Counted from the stretch's first letter, positions 22,290 through 34,284 are shown. The stretch: 64,000 nt of DNA from Diphasiastrum complanatum (GCA_029204225.1 CM055097.1:60617467-60681466), one strand, 5' to 3'. A program made the numbers and translations. Notes: generated by a model not told the origin, from the letters alone.

Positions 22290-24961
22290 GGACAAATATT
22301 CCATCATCTGCTTCTATTCCCAAACAAGAGCAATCTCCCCATGGAATTGAAACTTTTCTGCACTCCTGCAACCTCAAATCTATATGTCTTTCCACTTTTT
22401 GATGAGATTTCCAACAACTGGATATAATGAAACGAATCTGAGACTCGAAAATCTAAAAAAGATTCATTTATGCATCTCATGATCCGAAGGATACTAATGG
22501 GAATTGTACATTCTTCTTCTATGCCTTTCAAGTGATATCTTACAATATTTGCTATCAATGATGGTAGATTTACTGTCACCAATCTTGCCTTGTTTTTGAC
22601 AAGGGCATATCAAAGTTTTTCCATACTCTAACAACAACCAATGGAAAAAGACAACTGTCAAGGTGAATTATCAATGTTGATGAATGAAAGGTTTGTTTGA
22701 CCACAGTTATCAATTCTCTGTACCATTGGTATATTTCCTTGTTTTTCTTTATTCTTTTTATTGTGAGATTGATTTTTGCATGTGAAATAGACACTGAATG
22801 AGAGTTATAATTGTAGAGTATCTCGAGAACAAATTTTCTATTCATCTATCCATCTCCAGATCACCTTGTAGAGAGATTAGGATTTTTGTGCATCTTCCAA
22901 ATCTCTGAAATCCATGTCACTTCATAGTTGATTCCTGCATCTCATTGCCATATTAGTTTTTGAGCCAGCTACAACAAGATTGAGACAAATTTAGTTAAAA
23001 TTTGTTCAATCTTCAGTCCAGTTGCATGCTCAATGTGTTTAAACTTTGTGCTCCAAACAACGATCCAACCATGAGCATGGAGGTTACTAGCAACACATCT
23101 CCACAACAGATTTTTTTTGGGGGGGGGAGAGTGGATTTGCAGGCATCCACTAGAGCAGCCACATTGCCAGCAACAATATGAGAAAAATCGATAGCCAAGG
23201 TCACAAAACCAAAGACGAAAAGGACAAGACTAAGAAGGCAGATGGGCAATCCAAAGAGACTCGGTCAGAAGAAGTACCCCAGTCATGACAAAGATTCTTC
23301 AGAGAAGGGAAGCACAAGTATTGGGAAATCAGTCTTCTTCTTCATCCACTCTCATGCCTATTCTATCATCCACATCATCTACCGATGTCACTGCCACCAC
23401 CCTACCTTCCATCTCTCTGTTTACCAAATGCATATAAACATGTTGTACTAAAACTTCTGATATAGAGTGACCTCCAGGAGTAGTCTTAAACTCTAGAATT
23501 TTTGCTTTCCAATAAGATTTGTATGTCATCTTTGCCCTTTTCTTCTGTCGAAAATTGCCCTTTGATGATGGATGCAACAACACCCATGAATTCTTTGTCC
23601 ATAGCAGTGCATAAATGTTGATTGGTCATTTCTTGTGAATTCAATGAAAAACCAAGAGTTGTTGATAAAGTTGGCTAATCCATCTATTGAATAGGCTTTT
23701 CCATCGTTGGTAGCTATTTTTCTTTATCAATTTGCACTTTTGATTCATCCCACAATGATGTTGATGACAAATCATCGGATTCAATTGAATTAGTTTCTTG
23801 CATTGGATCTTCCATACTAGGCATTTCCTCTTGATCATTACCATTTTGATTCCCAAGACATGATTGTAGTGGGTTCCCAATGTTGACTATTCCTTCTGGA
23901 TCAGTATCAATGTGCTCTCCTTGATTTGAGTCTTGACTTTCACTATTAGATTGTTCATCATCCTCAAAATGTTGGATCCTTGAAGCTTAACCTCTTTGTT
24001 GGACATTTTGATGAACATTCATTGGCACACCTCTGGCTAATATAGATTGTTGGCTTGGAACTCTTGACACTTTTATTTTCTATTCCAATTTGATCCTCCA
24101 AAGCTTGTTTTCACAATTGATAGACAATAGCATCAAATATTCTAATGTGCATGAAGTTGGCATGGATGCTTCTACAATTGTCCTAAGCTTTGGTTGGAGT
24201 CGGTCAAGATAGTATTGAAGATAAGATGACTCATTCAACAAATATCATGGAGTCAGCGTCCAAATAGATATATTGTAGGAAAACACTGACTGAATCTGTG
24301 TGAAAGAACACCATGCTTGAAAATGTCTTGACTAAAAAGCTGTATGCATTCACTCCTAGACCAATGTGGTGCGCTAATACAAGGTCTCAAACCTCATTTA
24401 TGAGAAATCATGAAAGACAATCCATATCATGAAGGGTACTGCATAAAACAGGTCATGAATTGCGGAATAATTAGGAATAAAGAGCTACAGGGTATCTTTA
24501 CTATTTCTATGTATGATGGTCAAAACCATTCAATGGAAATAAGTGAATGATTAAGTTTCATGGACTATTATTTATGTTTTCACACAAGCTCAACGTTCGA
24601 CAAATTTACTTTTGCATCATTGTACTTCACGGAATCTGTCAAATATCGGTGGCAATATATTCGAAATTCCATGGAATGGGATTGGGGATTGTCAAATGAA
24701 ATACCATCTTTGAATTGTTTTGTGTGAAAAGACTTCAATAGTCCTTTGTTTGAAGATAGACCAACAATTTCTAGTACAAGCCAATGCTTCATTTTCCATC
24801 CAATTTTTTCACCAAGTATGAGCATGACCACTAAGATACTTTCCCACCATTTTCAATAATTCTTGACCACTGTGTCGGTGGATTGAGAAATGGACTTGAA
24901 AATTTTCCAACCATTGTGCAATCATAGTAGGGGTCGATTGTCCATCAAACAATAGTAATGA
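22290..24961 (-). mobile_element. remnant of a second gag-only LTR element
   Basis: 23585-23780 matches 2690-2900 of the first gag-only element (GCATAAATGTTGATTGG, AACCAAGAGTTGTTGAT), and a related gag lies at 24585-24960, all on the minus strand. LTRs were not found. A run of G after T at 23110-23127 is a simple repeat. The right end is broken by the LTR starting at 24962. Confidence 0.55.
24585..24960 (-). pseudogene. gag-like remnant, Retrotrans_gag type
   Basis: One minus-strand frame reads LFDGQSTPTMIAQWLENF and then, after stops, KNWMENEALAC and further gag-like blocks. It aligns with FDGRITHMDVRVWLDNF of the gag at 3176-3652. At least three in-frame stops make it dead. Confidence 0.55.
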
Positions 24962-25588
24962 TGTGCAAAGGATTTTAGATCATTCAAGATCCAATCCATG
25001 TCCCTGATCTTTGGTTACAAAAAGAGCAAACCAACAATCCTGCCAATGTAGAAAAAATCAGCATCTACATACAAAATGAGATGCAAACTCTAAGAGATAC
25101 TAATCAAACATGAACCAAAACATAAAATATAGTTGTTGTCCACTCAATTACAGTACCCTACTATATTCCACATATGTGAAACCGAAAATAGCAATAATTG
25201 ATCATTCTACAGATAGAATTGCAAGATAAGATCATGAGACTGCACCAATGAGTAGTAGAACCCAAAGAGAACCATGTATAATGATGAAATGAGAGGGAGA
25301 AGAGAGAAGATGTGTCTCTCCACGAGTTATATTCTTTTATAGCAGGTCCAAACCCTATTTGGCCACTTGGCTTTCCCTCCAAAATGTAAACCCTACTATT
25401 TTTGGGTCTAGATTCAATGTACCCAAAGTTCAAATTTGAATCTCTCTCAAACTCGACTACCAACTTTCCCACACTTTCAAAAAGTGTTTATTATAACTTC
25501 TAAAAGTTTATCTCTAAGTCTAAAATGAGTTTTGAAGTCATATTGACAATTTACCAAAATATGACTAAACTTGTTGAAATCTCTCACA
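24962..25588 (-). repeat. 3' LTR of A-like fragment
   Basis: The minus strand begins TGTGAGAGATTTCAAC and ends with a decayed form of the A LTR end (plus strand TGTGCAAAGG). Shared blocks include GGGTCTAGATTCAATGTACCC and CCAAACCCTATTTGGCCACT. Length is 627 bp. Confidence 0.85.
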
Positions 25589-25601
25589 CTCCCTCTTCAA
25601 C

Positions 25602-26343
25602 TAGTTTTGGCATAGTTTTAACCATACTAACTTGATCCAAATTTAGAATGATACCCATCCTAAGTACATATCTCCTTTCTAAGGTTCTAAAGTATCTTTC
25701 ATAATTGATATAGAGAATAGTGTCCAAATTGGATGCTTCACTATTTCTTACATCAATTTTATACATCAAGATATAACTAGAACATGAAGAACCAAATAGA
25801 ATGTGAATGAAAAGATTCTTTCATGCTTCAAAATTTGAACTCTCTGGAAAATTACAACAACCAAACAATAAATGTGAGTGATGACCATTTGCTTGCTTGT
25901 CTCCTCCAACTTTGTCCTTTCTTGATATGTCTCCACCATAAAACTCCATGAATGAGCCTCCATCTCCATCTTGCCACAAGATATCATCAACACTTGATGA
26001 CTTGGCCATGAATGAGTGACATAATGAACCTCCATTAGCTTCATTTCCATCAGCAAAACCAGCCAAGAATGCTAGTACAACTTCAACAATAAGATATTGC
26101 AAGACAATGTAGCTAGTTTGTCCATATCTTGACAATTTGCACACATTCACATGAAATAGCTCAAACATGAGATAGAACAAGTAAACTTGAACAACACTTC
26201 ATTGCTGCTCCTTTGACCTTACTTGAGTCTTCAATAAGCTGCAAAAATAGATCCAAAACATCTTTTCCAAATAACTTTCCTTTGATGCTCTTGACTAGCT
26301 CCAAATCAAGAGCGATGTGTATAAATACACTTCCATCTCTCAT
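25602..26343 (-). other. second copy of segment X
   Basis: Frames on the minus strand match the ORF at 11989-12846: LELVKSIKG, DLFLQLIEDSSKVKGAA, FYLMFELFHVNVCKLSRYG, GGSLCHSFMAKSSSV and MEAHSWSFMVET. A frame break lies near 26170, and a part of X present in A is absent here. Both copies sit just before the 3' end of the same LTR family. Confidence 0.7.
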
Positions 26344-26380
26344 TTAGCGGTGTGCAAGAGAGACAAAGACTTAGCATTTT

Positions 26381-26751
26381 TGTTACGCCCCTTTTGGCTG
26401 TAACCTATACTGTTGCTCTTGCTCCATCACAAGCATTTGATAATATACAAGCAACGCTTACTCATCAGCTGTGTTTAACGTAGGTGTCTTTGTGTTGTGA
26501 TTTGATTGCATTACTCTATTTGCTTATTTCGCTCGCTCACTCAATCCGACTGATCATGGATGTCTTTGACTCCTCTGCATCCAAGCACAATTTTTTCGCA
26601 CCATTATTCTTCATTCCACATTGAACCTTCTGATTCAAACGGATTGACAATAACTCAAAAACTTTGGTGGATTTGTCTCAACCGGTCCTATATCGGGACG
26701 AGAGCTGTTACAACTACTTCTCTTTCCTCCCGTGTTCCGATCTTCCCAACA
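26381..26751 (+). repeat. 5' LTR of copia fragment H
   Basis: TGTTACGCCCC to CTTCCCAACA gives TG...CA ends, directly before a canonical primer site. No second copy is present, so only the right end is firmly placed. Confidence 0.5.
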
Positions 26752-26851
26752 TTGGTATCAGAGCATTCTGTTCCATCTTACCAGTGTTCGCATTCCATCA
26801 ATTGGTATCAGAGCATTATGTTCTATCCTACCAGTGTTCGGTGTTTCCATC
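26752..26851 (+). repeat. duplicated primer-site region (2 x ~50 bp)
   Basis: TTGGTATCAGAGCATT starts at 26752 and again at 26802. Each copy is followed by a TGTTC, ATC(T/C)TACCAGTGTTCG block. The two exact TGGTATCAGAGC sites lie at 26753-26764 and 26803-26814. Confidence 0.85.
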
Positions 26852-26935
26852 AAAACTCAGCCTGTTCAATTCACTGATGAATATGCTCACTATCTTCCAC
26901 CATAGTCGAGAAAGCACTATCATAGGCCATTTCAA

Positions 26936-27610
26936 AGCTTTGGAAGGAAGCTATGAACAATGAATACAACTCGTTGATCAAGAACAATAATTGGATTGTC
27001 ACTAAGCTACCTACTGACAAAAAGGTTATCGACTGCAAGTGGATCTTCAAGATCAAGTACAAAGCAGATAGTAGTATCAACAAAAGAAAGGCTCGACTAG
27101 TGGCGAGGAAATTTTCTCAAATTTCCAATATTGACTACTTCAAAACATTCAACCTAAGTGGTCAAGCACTCATCTATTCAACTGCTACTATCATATGTTG
27201 CTGTAGCCGACCCTAAAGTACATCAATTAGATGTACAAATAACATTCCTTAATGGTATTATCGAAGAGGACATCTACATGATCCAGCCAAAAGGCTTTGT
27301 CCTCAAGGATAAAAAAGACCAAGTCTATAAACTCCATAAATCATTGTATGGCCTGAAGCAATCATCAAGAGCATGGTTTCATCGAATCAACACCTTCCTT
27401 ATCGAACAAGGATTTGATACCAAAATCTGCAAACTGTACTGTATACTTCAAAACCATTTGACATTCATTTATCATCACACTTTTCGTGGATGATACATTC
27501 AACAACAATAGCTAATTGATAAAGGACACCAAAAGGATACTATCTCAAGAATTGGAGATGATAGACTCGTAACTGCTTCACCCCAAAATATATTTGGAAG
27601 ATTCTTACTT
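26936..27610 (+). pseudogene. copia RT fragment H, broken
   Basis: It reads WKEAMNNEYNSLIKNNNW, KKVIDCKWIFKIKYK, INKRKARLVARKFSQ, then after a frame change VHQLDVQITFLNGIIEEDIY, LHKSLYGLKQSSRAWF and, in another frame, TLFVDD at about 27483-27494. This is the copia RT palm, with the catalytic YVDD motif as FVDD. The primer site is only about 120 bp upstream, so gag, protease and integrase are deleted. Confidence 0.85.
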
Positions 27611-27619
27611 TTGAGCATA

Positions 27620-28530
27620 CTCTCGGCAGTTTCCACAATAGGCCACTTCTTCCTTTCTGCAACTCCATCTTTTTGCGAGGATGCTTCAACCCTTCATCAC
27701 CAACTTATCTGGTAGCAAATTTCCTAACCTGCTTAAACTACTTCCAGGAAGTGTCGTTCTGGAGTGTGAACTTTGTCATTGATTGATCTGGTCCATCGCT
27801 GTGATAATGACTTACAACTTTTCCAATCATAAATAGCATATAAAAGCAAGCTACAACCAATAAACTTTCAAACGTGTTGGCAGTAAAATGCGAGATTTAA
27901 GAGGACCTCCCTAGATTCCAAAATTGACTAACTTAAAGTCAAGGTACATATGTTAGTTCTAGAGACTTCTCTCAGTAATGCCTTAGATTGAATATAAAGG
28001 ATGCTTTCTTGAGAACCATGATCTACAAACAAGTTGCTTCTTTGTCAATGAAATGATTAGCATACTCATCTCTTTGCAAGGAAATCTGCCAAATTTATTA
28101 AAACAATGAGATGTGCCTATTGCATGCATCAGCTAGTGCAAAAAAAACCATGTATTGGGTATGTTGCAAACAATCTTCGCTTGAACCTGGGAGTAAAGAA
28201 ACTTTGAATGCCAAGCTAACCCACTGAGCCAACACATGCTCACATTCTGGAAATTTTACCCACCAATGAGCAGAGCCAAGATCTGGTGTGAATTTTCAAC
28301 AGCAACCTCACAATTCCACAAGAAGTTTAGGTACTCTTCCAGGGGCAGATCCAATAGAAGAAAGAAACAAGGAAACCAAGCACATGTATACTATGAATAC
28401 ATGATAGAAGAGCAAGTACTCACTTGGGAAAATGTAAACTTCTGTTATAGTCAAGCAATCAGCCTAGAAGGCATATTGTACACCCCCAGAAGAATGGATG
28501 GCTAGGAAGATGATGCACATTGAAGAATGA
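27620..28530. other. no gene seen
   Basis: AT-rich DNA with only short unsupported frames. The region next to 28801 may hold the 3' untranslated part of the ARID-HMG gene, which is on the minus strand, but no poly(A) signal can be chosen with confidence. Confidence 0.4.
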
Positions 28531-28800
28531 TTGCCTTATGTGTGCATAATGGAACACACTAAGGAAATAAGCAAGGATCGAGGTGTTTCTGGATTGATCA
28601 GGCCTCTTTCTATGACTAAGACAGTCTTCAGGTTTCCCTGGTGACCTTGTTCTTTGACATTGTCTGGTTGATTGTGTAATGGGCTATTAAGTAGCATGTA
28701 TTTTGCTTGGTATTGCTCAGGTTCCTGCATCTCATCTGCCTATTGACAGCCATTGTGTCCATTTTGACCATCATTGGCATTTTTTTAAGGAAAAAGGTCC

Positions 28801-29292
28801 TTACTCCTCCGAATGATCTATTTGCCCATGAATGTAGCGAGAAAGTTTTTGTGATGCACCAGTTTGCACAATGTAATTCCCCTCGTCATCCTGGACATCA
28901 TCTGAGGCATAGTCCCTTTCTTCTTTGTCTCCTTTGGCCTGTTCTAACATGGGATGTTCATGTTCTTGATTGTACTCTATCTGCTCTTCTAAAACATAGT
29001 CACCAAACATTTGGTTCTGGAGAGTCTCTTCTTGAGGAAGGACATATGCACCGGTTTCAGCATCCGTATCCAGGGACACATGATAGTCATGCCCACTAGC
29101 AGTCCCATATCCAGACTCCTGTTCAACATCTTGTTCTAGCTCCTCTGGCTCATCATTCATAGAATCTTTCAGTAATAGTGAAAAAGCTTTACCAACATAT
29201 TCATGTCTTAATTGTGGCTGAATCTTGTCCAGATACAATCCCTTTTCTTTCTGGTACCGTTCCTTGTCTTTCTTTCCTCTTTGTAAGTATGG
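28801..29292 (-). CDS. ARID-HMG gene exon 6
   Basis: The acceptor is CTTGCAG|CCATAC. It encodes the last HMG helix (KKDKERYQKEKGLY) and a long Glu/Asp-rich tail to the TAA at 28801-28803. Confidence 0.9.
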   Translation of the reverse strand, partial: PYLQRGKKDKERYQKEKGLYLDKIQPQLRHEYVGKAFSLLLKDSMNDEPEELEQDVEQESGYGTASGHDYHVSLDTDAETGAYVLPQEETLQNQMFGDYVLEEQIEYNQEHEHPMLEQAKGDKEERDYASDDVQDDEGNYIVQTGASQKLSRYIHGQIDHSEE

Positions 29293-32200
29293 CTGCAAGA
29301 TGAGGAAAATTCAATACAGAACACACATAGAACAGAGATATAGACAGCTTTGCAGTACAAGTATATAGTCTATAGTGAAAATCTTGGTGTAACATACCCT
29401 TTTAGCAGCTAGAAACTCAAATTTTAGAACTTTATCTTGCATTTCTTACCATTCTTTCTTCCACTGTTAGCCCATGCCAAAGCTCGCCAATGATTTTAGT
29501 CACATCTGTGTGTTTTTCAGGACGATAGTTTTTCAAGCGAGAACGTTGTTCAGCGAAAAAAAAATTATAGCCACTCCTGTTTAACCTTGGTGCATTTGGA
29601 TCCTTCTTTGAGATAAGTCTAGGTTTTCTCTTCTTTCGAAGAATTCCTCCGAATGGGAGGTCTGGAGCCTTCAATGGAGAGCCAATTTGGCTCATAAAAT
29701 CAGGTAGAGATGCAAACTGTGGGGCTGTGTTTGGAGGCACATGATATAGGACACCTCTCAATTTCTCTGAGCCAACAACAACAGTCACCAGGTAGCCATG
29801 TTCAAACTTTCCTTCAATAGCTCCCGTAACAGTTTGTCCAATTGACTCGGCTGGATCAACTGCAATCCAGTCCAGTACTATGATTAAGCAGTACAAGGTG
29901 GTTCCAAAATAGACATGTTTTTGCTAAAGAGTATGCCAATGAGCCTGTCCCTTTAAAGCTTTTAATAAACCAACAGTGTAAGGAGAAAAGATAGCCATAG
30001 ACTGTTCAAGAGTTGTCATTCTAAAACAACAAATGCCTCTCTTCAGCAGCTAGTGTTAATGCTCAATCATGTGCAGCAAACTAAATTATTGTGTCAGAAG
30101 AAAAACGAAGTTGACTATGATGAGATCTACACTGCACAGTTACATGAGATGCATGCATACAAATTTTTGAGAGCCAAATTCAGATTTTTCTTCCTAGCAA
30201 TCTGAAATGTCTAAAATGAAAAACAAATATTGCTATAGGGAGTTCTAACCAGTGCAAACAAAAATCTGAAACATTTTGATGAATTTGCATAGTCCAGGTG
30301 TTTGATACATCACTGCACATTCAAAGAATATTGTGCCAACAGTAACTGCCACCATTTCCTTTGGTGAAGTAACATGAGTTGATATTTCCAGTACCCAAAC
30401 ATACAAATATTTCAACATTGTAGGAAACAAGGAATAGAGTAGACAGAAACCTCCAACAATCTCAATTGGATCAAGCTTCCTTCGCCGCCGCCGCCTCCTT
30501 TTCTTCACTGGTTCCAAGCTTTTTACAGCCTGGAAACCTCGGCTTGCATTGTCCAAAAGGGGGAAAATAAGACTTGGTGAAGGAAGAGGATCTGCATACA
30601 TAAGGATCTACAACATAAGATAGGCTAAACCTTCAATGGCAGGTGGCTCCATTAAACTGTGTCATCCATTGAGACTTTAAAACATGCAAGTTGTGTTTTA
30701 CAGCAAATTTGAATTTACACCATCTGGAGACATACCTGGTGGTGAAACAAGCTCTCCTTGGATTCTAAAAAAGTAGACTTGCTCATAGTGATGCAGCAAC
30801 TTTGAGTAGTGTTTTCTCAAAAAAAATGAGGGACTTGATATTACTGCTGGTAAATTCAAAGCCAATATATTCTTCCATTTTTGGAACTTGACTACCTGTC
30901 ATAATGATCAGAATTGGATTCAATATACGCAGCGAAAAGAACAAGCAAAAGCTTCTTAGAAACAAAGAAGTGAACATCATATAATGTAATTGCCAATGGC
31001 CATTCATAGGGAAAAACAAAATGTCCACTAAAAGACCATTATTTCTACTTAACTCTGCTTTCTAATTGACAGCATCAAGCACTAAATCGATTGCATATCT
31101 AAGCACAATTAACTTTGATACATTCAAAAGGTTGCTTGTTTTTCTGCTAAAAACAAGCAAAAATTCATACATCTAAAAGAAAGGAATTAGTAATTCCAGG
31201 GGATGCATTCAGATCCAGCTAAAGGAACTAATTCCTTGTAGGCAAAACAAAAGCTGAAATTGAGAATAATGAAAGGTGTAATGTACTGAAAGACTAATGG
31301 TTGCACATCATTTTCTGACAAATCCACCATATGCGTGCCAAGATTAAGGGAACATAAGACATACCCAGAAAGTTCACTGGCATTTTATGGATGGAACAAG
31401 AGCATATGTGACAACAGAAAAGAAAACTGCTACTGAGCTCTCTGAATGCCCTTTCATGTACTGTGTGTGCCTGCAGAACTGGCTAATCCTATGCTGGCAA
31501 TTCAAAGGTAGAACTTAGAAGTAACAACCAAAGGATCATTTCAAGATTAAATTTAAGTACCGAAGTATTAATGGTAAAATGTGGAAAGTGAACCTTTAGG
31601 CACAATGCCTTGACAAAAAGTATGTACATGTTTTCTTTCTTGTACAAAAAACTATGTATAAGTACTTGAACAGTTTTATCTGCTCACATGAGTGTACAGA
31701 ATCAAGTGAAGTTCCTTCACTTCTACAAAGGCCCAAGCATACTGTCCCATGATGATGGCTAGTAGCTACAGAACAAGAAAAATCAACTGAGGTTTGTAAC
31801 TTCTTCCTACTCATTAAAGGTTCAACAATGTAGTCCAGTCTTAAAGATGTAGCAAAGATTCCACCACCTTAAGAATGAGAGAGTTCCTTTAATCAAAAAG
31901 CTTACATCCTTCTTCAGATCCACTACAAATAAACGCAAGAATGTCTGAATTGAACACACCGCTGAACAACTTGTATATAAGAGCACATCAGCATGCTAGA
32001 TTTCTAAACTTCTCCAAAGGCCACAGCAGACTGAGTATTGATGGGAAACAGAAGTCCAGAACAAAAAAGTAATGGAATGGAACTCTTAATTCGCACCTTG
32101 CATAATCTATTAGCTTAAATATGTGAACGCGTCTTAAATGGACACAGGCTTAAGAAACTCTCAAAAAGCTCTTCAAACGGTTAAATAGACCAAGATCCAG

Positions 32201-34126
32201 CTTCAAGTGCTATTGGAGAGGAGAAGCACACAAGTTATTGAGACTTCTCGAAGTAAAGCAGAGTCACAAATTCTGCGATGAAATTGAGTTCTAGTTTTTT
32301 AGAAAAATTCAAGCCTGAATAAATAGAGACAAATTTCATACTTGTAAAATAGATGGAATCAGCAACCTTAACCATAATAAATTTGCCCATAAGCTGTTTA
32401 TGGGCATCAGGCGACCTCTGGAAAGAGGCTCGTACCTTCCAGCCATGCACCCATCCTATTAACATCAAGCACAGCATACTCCTCCACCGTTTGGTGTTTC
32501 ATTTACCCTTGAAAACCTTCTCCTTCTTCCATCACTCAGCAAGCAAGAACTAACTTAAAAAATACGAGCAAGCTACCTTTCCAGTACTTCAGTGCAATCA
32601 GACATGACCCACATTGTACCTGTTCAAGGCCACCATGTGCAGTCACTTCAGAGTAGAGCAAATGCAGATCCATATCCTTATCCCCTACTTTGGGAATTCT
32701 GAAAAAAAGGCACGTTGAGATACAATTATATTGGGGTGATGGTCTGTACAAGGCAGTGCCCAACATGTCATGCTTACAATAGATTGAGATGGACCTAAAC
32801 GAGGCTGACCACCCTTAAGTTTGAAGTTTGGAACAATCAGCATCAAGCATTTTAAATTTTTAGCTAAAAATGATACATAGCGTCTTAACGGGAATAGTTG
32901 AACTGTCATATAGACACTCAAAGTAAAGTTCGCAGTAATAATGTGAGCAAGAAAACTATTAAAACTCATCAAAACAAGGTCTACATAAGAGTGCAGTTTG
33001 TCTAGGCATAAAACACTTTTCTGCACTGTTTCATCACCAGCAGTAAGGATAAGAGAAAAAGATGCAATCAGGAGCAAATATATCTCGAATTAAAGTGTAA
33101 TCGATATTTAAGTTGTATGAATGGAAACATCAAGACATAACTTAAACTGCATTTTCGTACTCGAGTCTGAGTTTGATTCAATAGCAGAAGTTCCCGCAGC
33201 CTACTCCTTCAGAAATTTAATCTAGATAGCCGTATCTGTACTTGTGTTTTCTATGTCAGAATTTGACTCCATTCCACGAGCTGAACACGCTAAGGCTAAT
33301 CTTCAGAGCTTAATCAAACCAATTTCCAGATCGCTCAAAAAATAATTGGAACCTTAAAACACGAAGAGCTGATTGATCAGCTAAGATTCAATCCTTCTTC
33401 AATGCAACCTTTTCTCAAATGCTACAATAGATTCGCTTACGTTAACTGCGTGTCGAAAAAAGCGTGGAATTTGAAGAATGTATCGTAAAATAGCTGCTTA
33501 TCCTCCAACACCTCCTCATGAGTTGCCAGCGGCAACGGATACACACCACCCCGTCCGGCCTGAGAAGAAGTCCTTCCTCCCGCTTCTGGCAAACCTCCAA
33601 AAGGCTCCTGCTCCGGACGCATCCTACCTGAGTACTCGCTACTCACAATAATGCCTTGTTGTCTGGAGGCTTGAGGCGATGCTTGTGGATCCAACAGAGA
33701 ACTCTCAGGACTCTCGGAGAAGAGCTGCGATCCAGGAGCAACAGCAGGATTGGGAGAGCTGATTGCAGAATAGGAAGAATAATAGCAAGTCTGTGCATCT
33801 CCTGGAGCTGGATAAAATTTCCGTGATGGAAACTGCATCCCCGTAGCAAGTGCAGGAGAGCTACGAGAAGCCAGCACTGTGTTCCCCACTTCGGAGACTG
33901 GCATTGCAGGCAAATGCGTTGGAGTCTGAGGTTGGTGAGTAGATTGAACAGTAGCAGCAGCAGCTCCGGCCGGGAAGTGGAGAGTAGTGGGCGGAAGCTG
34001 AGCTCGAAATGTGAGGAATTGCGAGTGCAATTGAGAGGCAGCAGGGAGAGGGAAGGGGAAAGGCAATAGTGGAGGAGGAATAGGAGGCAAAGAAGGGAGC
34101 TGATCGTCCTCCCTCGCCATCTCCAC
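28801..34126 (-). CDS. ARID-HMG box DNA-binding protein (plant HMGB9/10/15 type)
   Basis: Six exons join in frame into 655 codons: 34126-33441, 32698-32620, 30895-30736, 30591-30451, 29859-29450, 29292-28801. All introns are GT...AG. Residues about 196-300 form an ARID domain (YPLPLATHEEVLEDKQLFYD, IPKVGDKDMDLHLLYSEVTA, LRKHYSKLLHHYEQVYFF). A basic run, KKRRRRRRRK, near 338-347 is a likely nuclear signal. Residues about 442-513 form an HMG box (DPNAPRLNRSGYNFFFAEQR ... HTDVTKIIGELWHGLTVEE). The tail is acidic. ARID-HMG fusions are a plant family (Arabidopsis HMGB9, 10, 11, 15) that bind AT-rich and bent DNA in the nucleus; HMGB15 acts in pollen. The N-terminal ~195 residues, rich in Pro, Ala and Ser, look longer than in the Arabidopsis proteins. 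No stops or frameshifts were found, so it is probably functional. Confidence 0.93.
29450..29859 (-). CDS. ARID-HMG gene exon 5
   Basis: 410 bp. The acceptor is ATTGCAG|TTGATC and the donor GAATG|GTAAGA. It encodes VDPAESIGQTVTGAIEGKFE, a conserved block of this family, and the first two thirds of the HMG box. Confidence 0.9.
30451..30591 (-). CDS. ARID-HMG gene exon 4
   Basis: 141 bp. The acceptor is TATGCAG|ATCC and the donor GTTGGAG|GTTTCT. It encodes the linker with the basic KKRRRRRRRK run. Confidence 0.85.
30736..30895 (-). CDS. ARID-HMG gene exon 3
   Basis: 160 bp. The acceptor is TGACAG|GTAGTC and the donor CCACCAG|GTATGT. It encodes VVKFQKWKNILALNL, the end of ARID and YEQVYFF. It is preceded by the largest intron (1724 bp). 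Confidence 0.87.
32620..32698 (-). CDS. ARID-HMG gene exon 2
   Basis: 79 bp. The acceptor is TTTTTTTCAG|AATTCC and the donor GAACAG|GTACAA. It encodes IPKVGDKDMDLHLLYSEVTA and HGGLEQ, the ARID helix-turn-helix core. Confidence 0.9.
33441..34126 (-). CDS. ARID-HMG gene exon 1
   Basis: Starts MEMAREDDQLPS (a second Met two codons later is an alternative). It encodes the Pro/Ala-rich N-terminus and the first ~34 residues of ARID. The donor is AAC|GTAAGC after phase 2. Confidence 0.9.
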
Positions 34127-34245
34127 TGCGTCGTCGTCTTCTTCTTCTTCTATATGTCTTCTCTTCGCGAAATAGAGAGCAGAAAAGGGAGTGCAAAAGG
34201 AAAAAGAAAGAGAGAGAACGCTGGTGAAGCCACGTCATGTGTATA

Positions 34246-34268
34246 TTAGGGTTTTGATAAAACCCTAA
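34246..34268. promoter_or_regulatory. inverted pair of telo-box motifs
   Basis: Arms TTAGGGTTTT and AAAACCCTAA are perfect inverted repeats separated by GAT, 120 bp upstream of the ARID-HMG start codon. AAACCCTAA (telo-box) is a known plant promoter motif common in translation and growth genes. The paired, inverted form is unusual. Confidence 0.6.
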
Positions 34269-34284
34269 CAGAAGATGACCGGTC

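Larger units (their letters stand above)
24962..26343 (-). mobile_element. 3' end of an A-like chimeric copia element
   Basis: On the minus strand the order is segment X (26343-25602), polypurine tract (25601-25589), and 3' LTR (25588-24962). RNase H is missing: X runs directly into the polypurine tract. Divergence from A is clear by eye, so this copy is older. The 5' part is lost near 26343. Confidence 0.75.

Noticed and set aside
28707-29099. 130-codon plus-strand frame
   Set aside because: It is antisense to the last exon of the ARID-HMG gene, which has clear homology and splice sites.
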